Shown one piece after another: positions 33,406 through 42,600 of a stretch of 64,000 bases of DNA. Numbering within the stretch: position 1 is the first letter of the stretch; the number at the start of each line of letters is the position of its first letter. Both the position numbers and the translations under genes were made by a program. This DNA is from Escallonia rubra (lineage: Eukaryota > Streptophyta > Magnoliopsida > Escalloniales > Escalloniaceae), in contig JAVXUO010000271.1 in assembly GCA_033065855.1 (NCBI GenBank), positions 434,001 through 498,000 on the forward strand. Direction: 5' to 3'. Under the pieces are notes generated by a model. It made no database searches. It was not told the DNA's origin and saw only the letters and a program-made list of their open reading frames with translations.

Positions 33406-34003
33406 TGGTTGCTTTGTCTAAATTGATTCCCTAGAAAATTCTGGACAAGAATGACAAGTAAATAGGATGATAGGAACTAGTTCAAATAGTAAAATTCTGG
33501 AAGAATGTGTGTTAGATTTATAGTGATGGATAGTATCTTGCCCAAAGATACTGAAAAACCTTTGAATTCAGGAGAATGAATTTCTCGTCCAGCGTCACAG
33601 GCAGCTGGTAAAGACTATCCAGGTCCTGTTACAGTTGGCATTTTACCTCAAAAATGCTGAAAATCCTTCGGATACGGGAAATAGTATTCCTAGTCCAGTT
33701 CCACATGTGACTGGTAATGACGAGCCAAATCCTGAGACCCCTGACCGTTTGAGAAGAACGGAAAGAAGAAGAAAACAACACAAAGACAATCTAGAACCCA
33801 CGACCACAAATTTTATATAAACACAATGCTACTCTAAGCCAAACAAGATTATTTATGCATTATAGAGAAACTCAAAATATATGCATATGAGAAGATGTAG
33901 TAAGTATAAACGTAATTAACCTTGAATCTGAACAAGAATTAATTAGAGGAAACTTTAATAATCTCCTGATTCCCTATAAAATTCTGGACAAGAATGGCAA
34001 GTA
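33406..34003 (+). pseudogene. Short joined viral fragments
   Basis: Pieces of the movement-domain end (LENSGQ region, 33428), a repeat of the SIPSPVPHVTGN segment with a basic RRTERRRKQ tail (33676-33790), a second movement-domain piece (33810-33960) and again the LENSGQ joint (33965-34000) lead directly into the RT fragment. They show repeated end joining. Confidence 0.7.
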
Positions 34004-34465
34004 TTAACCTTGGAGATTCTTTATAAAACTGCTCCCCAAAAATTAGATATTCTTAATCCTGATTATATTGTTAAAACTGCTAATATAGAAGCAAGTAGTA
34101 TAGATGCAGAAGATTTTAATATGCATATAAATGACTTATCTAAATTAGGAGTAATTAGACCAAGCAATAGTCAACATAGATCAGCTGCTTTTATAGTAAG
34201 AAATCATGCAGAAATAGTTAGAGGTAAAAGTAGAATGGTCATAAACTACAAAAGACTTAATGATAATATTAAAGATGACAGTTACAATATACCTAACAAA
34301 ACCTTCGTTTTAAGTAAGATACAAAGCAAGAGAGTTTTTAGCAAATTTGATTGCAAATCAAGCTTTTATCAGATTAAAATGTGGCCTGAAGACATTAAGT
34401 GGACTGTTTTTACAACACCCGAAGGCTTATACGAATGGTTAGTTATGCCATTTAGGCATTTTTTT
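34004..34465 (+). pseudogene. Viral reverse transcriptase fragment
   Basis: About 150 codons with the early RT blocks: NDLSKLGVIRPSNSQHRSAA, SRMVINYKRLND, FSKFDCKSSFYQ and FTTPEGLYEWLVMPF. This order is that of caulimovirid RT. It stops at an abrupt joint near 34460, before the YxDD catalytic block, where an inverted coat segment begins. Protease and RNase H are absent. Not functional. Confidence 0.88.
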
Positions 34466-35395
34466 CTTAAAAAATAGATTTTTCTAGGTTGTTTCTTAAA
34501 TGGTTTTCTAGTGTATCGTGGTCTAAGTTCTTCTTGACCATAATGTTGTGGAGAATAAATCTCTTTACAAAAACTTGTTTCATTTTTCAATTGTCTGGAT
34601 ATTTGAATGTTTGTGCATTTTTCAACTAATATATTAATAACAAATTCAAAAACTCCTCCTAAAGAAGGATTAGAAGTTTTACTGGTTGTTAACCATTGAT
34701 TGTATTGATTATGTATTTCCCTGCCTAAAGCACCAGGTAGTTTATTTAAAAAATTTTGTATTACAGTATCGTTCCATATATTACCGCTTTGGGATGCGTA
34801 TTAATAATATTCTTGCATAAATGGTTTAATATTATGCCAATTATATAAATGTACTTGTTCTATTTTCTAGCTGCGTCGGTTTGTATTAATGTATCACTAG
34901 TATTGGGATTTCGCCCTGTTAAAATTAGTTGTATTGTATTTGTAAAATTATAAGGATTTAGTCCTAAATTAGCCATTTCTATAAGATCATTAGGGTATCT
35001 GTTTTTCCATTCATCAAAATTTGCCTTGGCTACAGGTCCTAAAAATTGTGTCATATATCTTATCATTTCTTCTCCTGTAGTTATATTATCTATTTGTTTT
35101 GTTATAAAATTTGCTACAGTTGCATCTTTCCAGACTTGTATATAATTGTTTCTCTGTTGAGGGTCTATAGAAGTAATGTTTAGGGATAAAAGGGTATGCT
35201 GCCTTTTGTATTTGAAAAGTTTGTTCTAAAGGATGTCTTTTGCCTTGGGTTTGAAGTTTGGTTTGTTATAGTATGAATAATTTGGGTTTGGTTCAGGTTC
35301 TGCACTCATTCTAGGTAAATTTCCATATTTATAAGAGGGTCTAATAGTAGGTTGAGTTGCAGAAGGAAAAATCATTTTAGGCCTTAGGAAAAATC
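34466..35395 (-). pseudogene. Viral coat-protein segment in inverted orientation
   Basis: Minus-strand frames carry FLGPVAKANFDEWKNRYP, NDLIEMANLGLNPYNF and the ETSFCKEIYSPQHYGQEE tail, matching the plus-strand coat region at 38480-39050 and the piece at 29690. The inversion joins RT on one side and ORF1 copy B on the other (35396-35420). Frameshifts break it at several points. Confidence 0.82.
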
Positions 35396-35419
35396 AAACA
35401 CCTAACCTTATCGTACTAA

Positions 35420-35840
35420 ACTTAGATTATGAAGAATTTAGCAGATTCTATACAGCTTTAGACTTAATAGAATACACAAACAATAGAATTAGGTTTTATA
35501 TAGCAGAAGATACAATAAGGTTAAGATATTGCCATTTACAACATTATATCCGATTCATTTTAGGTATAGACTCTCTAGTACTAGATCTAAACAATTATCT
35601 AAAACATTTAGTAGGTTTTTATATACACCTTACAGACATGGGTAATAATAGCTATTGTCATAATGAATATCTTAGACAAATAACTAAAAGGCATGAGGAA
35701 AATGCTTTAAAAAACATAACAAATCATATAATAGATTAGAAATAGAAAACAACAACGAAAACAATGAAGATGACGATAGTGATTATGCTTGGGATGAAGA
35801 GGCCTTGGCCAACTTAGACAACACTTTAGGAGGGGTATAA
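35420..35840 (+). pseudogene. Viral ORF1, copy B, 5'-truncated and frameshifted
   Basis: Matches copy A from its ninth line of codons on (NYEEFSRFY region) but lacks the start, cut by the inverted coat segment. A frameshift lies near 35735. The acidic end and the GGGGTATAA stop are kept. Confidence 0.7.
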
Positions 35841-35845
35841 ATTTT

Positions 35846-36199
35846 ATGTCTTTAAAGAAAACTGATTATTTAAATTTACAAATTGACACAAAAAGTCTAA
35901 AAACAATTAGAAAAAACTTAGACTTCATAAAAGATAGCATAAAACAAATCAATAACAAGAAAAAGATAGGTCCTTCTAAGCAAGATATTATTAGTATCCT
36001 AGAAAACATTAAAGAAAAACCAAAACAAATAAAAGTTAAAGCAGAGATACTTCTAGAAAAAATAAATAAACAATCTATAGAATTTAAAAATGAACTAGAC
36101 AAATTTAAATTAAGAATCGAAAGTTTAGAAAAGCAGAATAATAAGTTAGAAGATAACCTCATACATTATTTTAAAATACAAGGCTTAGAATACAAATGA
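35846..36199 (+). CDS. Viral ORF2, copy B, 117 codons, intact; coiled-coil protein
   Basis: An uninterrupted frame of 117 codons. It is Lys/Ile/Asn-rich with heptad-like spacing in its second half (KFKLRIESLEKQNNKLEDN), which predicts a coiled coil. Position and size fit the small virion-associated protein encoded by the second ORF in badnavirus-like genomes, which uses a coiled coil to self-associate. Its stop overlaps the ORF3 start as ATGA. Start chosen at the ATG 8 bp after the ORF1 stop. Family assignment is by position and composition only. Confidence 0.65.
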   Translation: MSLKKTDYLNLQIDTKSLKTIRKNLDFIKDSIKQINNKKKIGPSKQDIISILENIKEKPKQIKVKAEILLEKINKQSIEFKNELDKFKLRIESLEKQNNKLEDNLIHYFKIQGLEYK

Positions 36200-36535
36200 G
36201 TAGTTCAAAAGACTACGAAAAAACATCGATTATAAACAAATCATTGTAGAAAGTAATAAATACTTAACTCCATCTGAAGGCATATCTAAAAATGTGTTAG
36301 GAATCCCTAATGATTTATTAAATAGAAAGCAAAATAAATAATAATGTTACTCATAACCTGTCTAGAAAAAATAAATAAACTAGAACAGAATACAAACATA
36401 AAAAACAAAGAGAAAGATATTAGTTCAGATATAGAAGAATTAAGAAAAAAATTAGAAAACATTACTATAGACAAGCCTACAACTATCAAAACACAAGAAA
36501 ATTGGAAATTTTTAATCTATGATAAGAAACAATAG
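36196..36535 (+). pseudogene. Viral ORF3, copy B, frameshifted
   Basis: Starts with ATGA overlap as in copy A. A one-base loss near 36222 shifts the frame, and the coiled-coil part reopens from 36344 to the KKQ stop. An extra partial copy of the same 3' end follows at 36580-36775, created by a local duplication of about 230 bp. Confidence 0.75.
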
Positions 36536-36758
36536 TAGACACATATTAGGGAGAGGAACCATAGAAGACAGAAACAGAACATAAGTTACTCATAACCTGT
36601 CTAGAAAAAAATAAATAAACTAGAACAGAATACAAACATAAAAAACAAAGAGAAAGATATTAGTTCAGATATAGAAGAATTAAGCAAAAAATTAGAAAAC
36701 ATTACTATAGACAAGCCAAAAACTGTCAAAACACAAGAAAATTGGAAATTTTTAATCT

Positions 36759-38330
36759 ATGATAAGAAACAATAGTAGACACGTATTAGGGAAAGGAACC
36801 ATAGAAGACAGAAAAAGAACAGAAGTACTAGCTACTGAAACAAGAAGAAGAAATGAAAATGCAGTCGGAAACAGAGTTCTTAGATTATTTAGAACTCCAC
36901 CTTCACCTATAACCTCACTAGAACAAATAGTTGATATAGATAGACAAATTGAGCAATTTAGGCAAAACATATTAGACATAATTTCTCCAAAATTTTTATA
37001 TCAACACAATGCTACTCGAAGCCAAACAAGATTATTTATGCATTATAGAGAAACTCAAAATAAATGCATAGGAGAAGATGTAGTAAGTATAAACATAATT
37101 AACCCTGAATCTGAACAAGAATTAATTAGGGAAAACTTTAATTTAACACATATAACTTTATTTGTAATAGGTATAAAAGGTTTAACAAGAAGAGACACAT
37201 GCCCTAAAGTCTTTCTAGCCATAGTAAACGATTGATTCTCCAGTGAAGAAGCAATAATAGGAGCCATAGAAGTAGACATGAACACCAACAGTGGCATATT
37301 TTACTGTGCACCAGATTTTAATATAAACACTAAAGATTTTGCAAAAAATATTAAAATTAAAATTATGACTAGAGGATATGAGAATTTTCAGCAAGGCAAA
37401 ATCCTTTTAATTTGTACTACTTTTATAGGAAAACTAACACAAAGCAGTCAAGTAGGATATAAATTAAGCATTGAAGATACAGCTAAATTCATAATAAATA
37501 AAGGAATTAGACTCTTACCTCCATACCAAATTGATTCCCTAGAAAATTCTGGACAAGAATGGCAAATAAATAGGATGATAGGAACTAGTTCAAATAGTAA
37601 TATTATACCCATCGACAACTTATGGTATATAAATACATCAGGAATAATGTCTGTTAGATTTACTAATTATATTGAAACAAATAACAACCCAGACATAACA
37701 GAAAATGATGATGATTAAGCTATAAGACCTAAATTACAAAATTTTAGATAAAAAAAAACAGGTACTACTGAAATAGGAAGAGGTTTAGACATAAAACAAT
37801 TAAAAGATTTTTTTAACATGGTAGAAAAGGATGAAATTAAATCAAAAGAACTAGATATATTTTATTCAGAAGAATATACTTATAAAGATAAGAATTTCAA
37901 TAGTATGATGAATGAAATAAAAGACTTAGATATAAATATAAAACAGCAAAACCAAAACTACATAGACCACAATATAGACAATAATATAAACCACAAAATA
38001 GAATTAAATAATAAAACTAATAAAGCCTTAGAAGACATAGGAAATTTGAGAGAGAAAGAAATAACATTAGAAGAAATAGATAATCTATTACCAAATATAG
38101 AAAATCTAGAAGATAATACAAGGTCAATACGCACAGAAGATTTAGACAGATTAGAAGACGATTTAGATTTAGCAGAAAGTTATGAAACTGAATCAAATTT
38201 TACACAAATTACTAATACAAAACAAAAATTTGTTTTAATGAATGAAACACCATACATTTTAATGGAAGAAAGCGGTAGTTCAGGAAAAAACAGAAGAAAA
38301 CAGATTTTTTACAACTCAACCTACTATTAG
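36759..38330 (+). pseudogene. Viral polyprotein N part: movement domain and coat N terminus
   Basis: One phase runs from the ATG at 36759 (GKGTIEDRKRTEVLATE) through the movement domain (FVIGIKGLTRR, GTSSNSNIIPIDNLWYI) to the acidic coat N terminus from 37818 (DEIKSKELDIFYSEEYTY). It is cut by three in-frame stops: TGA at 37233, TAA at 37716 and TAA near 37749. A frameshift follows after 38290 (EESGSSGKNRRKQ). Movement domain followed by coat in one phase is the badnavirus-like polyprotein order. Confidence 0.8.
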
Positions 38331-39060
38331 ACCCTCTTATAAATATGGAAATTTACCTAGAATGAGTGCAGAACCTGAACCAAACCCAAATTATTCATAC
38401 TATAACAAACCAAACTTCAAACCCAAAGGCAAAAGACATAATTTCGAACAAACTTTCAAATACAAAAGGCAGCAAACCCTTTTATCCTAAACATTACTTC
38501 TATAGACCCTCAACAGAAAAACAATTATATACAAGTCTGGAAAGATGCAGTTGTAGCAAATTTTATAACAAAACAAATAGATAATATAACTACAGGAGAA
38601 GAAATGATAAGATATATAACACAATTTTTAGGACCTGTTGCCAAGGCAAATTTTGATGAATGGAAAAAACAGATACCCTAATGATCTTATAGAAATGGCT
38701 AATTTAGGACCAAATCCTTATAATTTTACAAATACAATACAACTAATTTTAATAGGGCGAAATCCTAATACTGGTGATACATTAATACAAACCGACGCAA
38801 CTAGAAAATTAGAACAAGTACATTTATATAATTGGCATAATATTAAACCATTTACGCAAGAATATTATTATTACGCATCCCAAAGCGGTAATATATGGAA
38901 CGATATTGTAATACAAAAGTTTTTAAATAAACTACCTGGTGCTTTAGGCAGGGAAATACATAATCAATACAATCAATGGTTAACAACCAGTAAAACTTCT
39001 AATCCTTCTTTAGGAGGAGTTTTTGAATTTGTTATTAATATTCAAAATATCCTCCTTGTA
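38331..39060 (+). pseudogene. Viral coat-protein core
   Basis: In shifting frames: TQPTIRPSYKYGNLPRM, then EEMIRYITQFLGPVAKANF, NDLIEMANLGPNPYNF and FLNKLPGALGREIHNQYNQW. At least two frameshifts, near 38440 and 38663. It ends at a joint with copia sequence just after FEFVINIQNI. The zinc-knuckle part usual at the coat C terminus is missing here. Confidence 0.8.
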
Positions 39061-39083
39061 GTATAGGCAAAAAGACAAACCAC

Positions 39084-39515
39084 ATGGAAAAAGACTGTTG
39101 GCATAAAGCCAAGTCCCGATGCCGCAAGTGCAAGAGATTCGGGCATGAAGAAAAATTTTGCCAGCCCAAAGAAAACCATCAGGCTAACTACACTGAAGAA
39201 AAAGAAGATCAAGGAGTTCTTTTCTATGCCAGCCAAGCAACGTCAAAGAAAAACATGGATACGTGGCTTCTCGACATCGGCTTTAGTAATCAAATGACGA
39301 GTGATGGGAGCATCTTTCAGGAATTAGATACAACTTTCAGATCCAAAGTCAAGCTAGGGAATGGCGCACTCATTGATGTCACGGGTAAGGGTAAAATTTT
39401 ATTCCAGAGGAAAAAAAGCATGAAATTAATGCTTGATGAGGCAAAAATGATATTTTCCACACCAGAAGGGCAGTTCTGCACTATTTATGTAAAAAATTTG
39501 ATAAACTTTTGGTAA
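39084..39515 (+). pseudogene. Copia gag zinc knuckle and protease
   Basis: RCRKCKRFGHEEKFC is a perfect C-x2-C-x4-H-x4-C knuckle, preceded by a second CWHK motif as in Tork-type elements. The protease follows: WLLDIGFSNQMT, where family members have D-S-G and N-H-M, so the catalytic D-S/T-G triplet is changed to D-I-G and the enzyme would be inactive. The frame ends at 39515. Confidence 0.85.
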
Positions 39516-39599
39516 TAACCAAAGAAAGGATGCAGAGTAATAGAATTTTTCCAATTCAGTGGCGGTAGGCTATGAATACCGCAATGAAGTCAGATATTG

Positions 39600-40757
39600 A
39601 TGACTCCTGGCTATGGCACAGAAGATTTGTCCACTTGAACTTTCATAGCTCAAAGATTCTTTGTCAAAAAAATATGATGAGATACTTCCCATGCATAATA
39701 GAGATTCATGATGTGCATTAAGGCTATTTACTTGGCAAACAACAAAGGCATTCATTTCCATTAGGACAAGCATCAAGAGCCAAGAATATAGCGGAACTAG
39801 TACACACAGATGTCTGTGGACCTATCACTCAATCCTCACATGATGAAACCAAGTACTTTCTTTTATTCATTCACGATTATACTAGAATGACTTGGGTATA
39901 CTTCATGCAAGAAAGATCAGAAGGTTTCAAAATGTTCAAGAAATTTAAAAACCTTGTTAAAAAAACAAAGTGGACATCGTATTAAAATGCTAAGAAGTGA
40001 TACAAGCAAAAGAGTACAACTCAAACCAGTTTGACCAGTTCTGTGAAAAAAAGGCGTCAACCATCAACTGACAGTTAGCTACAGTCTAGAACAGATGGAG
40101 TATCAAAAAGGAAGAACATAACTGTCATGGAGATGGCAAGATCAATGCTATAGAAAAAAGGACTTCCAAGAACCTTCTGGGCAGAATCAGTCTATACTAT
40201 CGTATATCTAGTGAAACATGTGTCCTTCTAAAGCACTGCTAAACAAGACTCCAGTTGAAGCCTGGAGTAGAAGGAAGCCGTCAGCAAAACACCTCAAAGT
40301 TTTTTGGCTGCATATGCTTTGAACACATTCTTAAAGAGAAAAGAACAAAATTAGATGACAAGACCGAAATATGAATATTTCTGGGATATAGTGATCAGTC
40401 AAAAGGCTACAGTATATATAGCCTAAAAACAAATAAATTGATAATCAGTCAAGATATGGAGTTCGATGAAAATGCAGTCTGGAACTGGGAAGAAGAAAAG
40501 ATAGAAAGGAACATCATCATACCTGCACTACAGCCAACTAGTCAAACTTAAGAGCTTGTAGAAGACCAGGGTGATGGAATTGAAGACATAGAGTCACCAA
40601 CTCACCTGACAACACCAGGTACATCCTCACCACCATCCTCAAGGCAATTAGAATATACTGCAAAAAGGGTAAGATCCCAACGAGATATATACCAGACCTG
40701 CAACTTCAATGTTCTAGAACCATAAAGCTTTGAAGCTATAGAAAAATAAGATGAAGT
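39600..40757 (+). pseudogene. Copia integrase and RT linker remains
   Basis: Broken frames read RRFVHLNFHSSKIL (pre-integrase histidine region), AELVHTDVCGPITQ and LFIHDYTRMTWVYFM (integrase core), then FGCICFEHILKEKRTKLDDK and FLGYSDQSKGYSIYS, then the linker with ESPTHLTTPGTSSPPSSRQL. Stops occur about every 60-100 codons. It ends before RT. Confidence 0.8.
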
Positions 40758-42600
40758 GACCCGTGGCACTCCCCAAGAGTAACACGTCACCGAGAGGGCC
40801 ACAGGTGCTGTGCTCGAATGTCGAATCGCATATTCACCCGGCCTCCCCCGCACTGAGTCGTGTTGTTTGTCTAGAGAGACTGACCCACATGGCGCCGGTA
40901 TGGCCAGAGAACCCCCTTGATCTAGCCACCAATCCAAAGCCTTTGCAAAGTTTCACAGGGTGTTGAGAGGTGCCATGGACCTGACAGCAATGGGAGAGCC
41001 CGACACCCAACTATCAAGTGGACTAGGCGCGATGCCCTCTGAAGACTTGCTCCCTTCTCAGAGTGACCTGGGGGTCATAGTCCCTAGGGGTTTCTGATGA
41101 AGAGCCCCTAGTGCCGGAGCACGTAGACTATCCCACGAGTGAGTCCCTGTGTCAGAGCACTCAGAGCGTTCTAAGGTAATGTCTCGAAGGAGTCGCCTAC
41201 CTGAAGGGTCAAGGTAGTGTCCGAAAAGAGTCACATTCCCGACACACTGAGGTAGTGTCCCGGAGAAGTCGCCTACCTGAGAGGCCAAGGTCGTGTCCTG
41301 AAAGAGTCACGTACCTAGCGGAAGGAAATGTAGTCTTCATGGCGAGGCACTTAGAGCTCCTTGATGGAGATAATATCTTAGAGCGCGAGCCTATCCTGCG
41401 GGTGAGTCCTATGCTGGAGCACTCAAAGCGCACCAAGGTAGTGTCCTGGAGAAGTCGCCTACTAGACAGGCCAAGGTAGTGTTCGAAATGAGTCGCCTGT
41501 CGATAATGTCCCGGACAAGTACCCTATCTGACAGGCCAAGCTAGTGTCCCAAAGAAGTCGCCTACCTGGCATAAATTGAGTCTTTATGATAGAGCATTTG
41601 GAGCTCATTGGCCGAAATAGTGTCTCAGATGAGTCATATATCCCTGCGGGTAGGTCTTTGTGTCGGAGCACTCAAAACGTGCCAAGATAGTAACCTGAAG
41701 GAGTCGCCTACCTGGTAGGAGGGGAGTCCTCATGCTGGAGCAGTTAGAACTCCCTGGCAGAGATAGTGCCCCGAAGGAGTCACCTATCCTTGCGGGATAC
41801 TCACTTCGGGGAGTGGGTTAAAGCATGTTCCACGACCAAGGCAAGGTGCGCATGATGTGGTGAAACGATGGACCAATATGGGGGCGTGGTAGTGTGATAG
41901 GATGCCAATGGTGCAACTGTATAAGTGGCGCGGTACATGGGCACGGGGGATGTTTATGGTGCCGGGGGCACATGATATGGAAATATCATACGGGTGTGGC
42001 GACATGTGTCGCAGAGTTTGGCGTCATGCCGGGGCATGTAATGCGGAGACGGCGCTCCGGCGCGACAACTGGTGTTGCGGAGACGGGTACTGTGCCGGGG
42101 CACGTGACGCGGAGACGGCACTCGAGCGCGACAACTAGTGTTGCGAAGATAGGCGTTGTACCTGGGGCACGTGATGCGGAGACGGCCAGTCATCAAGATC
42201 GTCGTGGGAAGACTGAGGCCAACCCTTAGGGAAGGCTAAGGCTACGACAAGGTTGTTAATAAGGGTTTCACTTCGGGTTGACTGGCTTGGTAGGTTGAAC
42301 TTTGACCGTTGAAAAGTTGACATGTCATGGAAAGGGGACTCAGGAGCAGTCCAAAAGTGCATAGCCAAGACGGGATAACAGTGGTTTAAATGTGCGTAGC
42401 CGTGTTGAGGTAACATCGATCCAGATGTGTATAGCCAGGTTGGGATAACAAAGGTCCAAATGTGCATAGTCAGGTTGAGATATCAGCGGTCCAAATGTCT
42501 ATAGTCACATTGGGATAACAGATGTCCAAATGTGCATAGTCAGGTTGGGATAGTAGAGGTCCAAGTATGCATAGCCAGGATAGGATAGAAACAGTGATTA
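40757..42600. repeat. Minisatellite cluster, possibly LTR-derived
   Basis: Three arrays. About 41040-41800: 35-60-bp units with AGGTAGTGTCC and AGTCGCCTACCTG, interleaved with GGAGCACTCA-AGCGC blocks. About 41995-42190: three 70-bp units with GGGGCACGTGA(C/T)GCGGAGACGG and GCGACAACT. About 42345-42580: seven 36-bp units with GGTCCAAATGTGCATAG and CAGGTTGGGATAACA. Frames in all phases are by-products. The vocabulary resembles the U3 of the gypsy LTRs here, but I find no LTR ends. Confidence 0.75.

Larger units (their letters stand above)
29390..39060 (+). mobile_element. Endogenous caulimovirid (pararetrovirus) mosaic locus
   Basis: A markedly AT-rich block with virus-type genes: a promoter with TATA box, a tRNA-Met primer binding site, three small ORFs, a movement-protein/coat polyprotein and an RT fragment. 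Segments recur: ORF1-ORF2-ORF3-movement domain at 31722-33405 and again at 35420-37720; coat protein at 29500-29760, at 38480-39050 and inverted at 34470-35395. No LTRs and no integrase are seen. Small first ORFs, ATGA overlap and then a polyprotein resemble badnavirus/tungrovirus layouts. Frameshifts, stops and joins break every large gene, so the locus cannot yield a whole viral genome as it stands. Confidence 0.9.
39065..40757 (+). mobile_element. Decayed Ty1/copia element, plus strand, no LTRs
   Basis: A zinc-knuckle gag end, protease, GAG-pre-integrase region and integrase follow in order, then an RT linker. Many stops and shifts interrupt it. The left side is fused to viral coat sequence, the right side ends in minisatellites, and neither LTR is present. 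RT and RNase H are missing. Confidence 0.8.

Noticed and set aside
34369..34590. Single frame joining coat and RT sequence
   Set aside because: It crosses the inversion joint at about 34460; it is a chimera of two viral fragments in opposite orientation.
42345..42580. Regular 36-bp repeats resembling a CRISPR array
   Set aside because: Units are contiguous and diverged, with no unique spacers, no cas genes, and a plant context.
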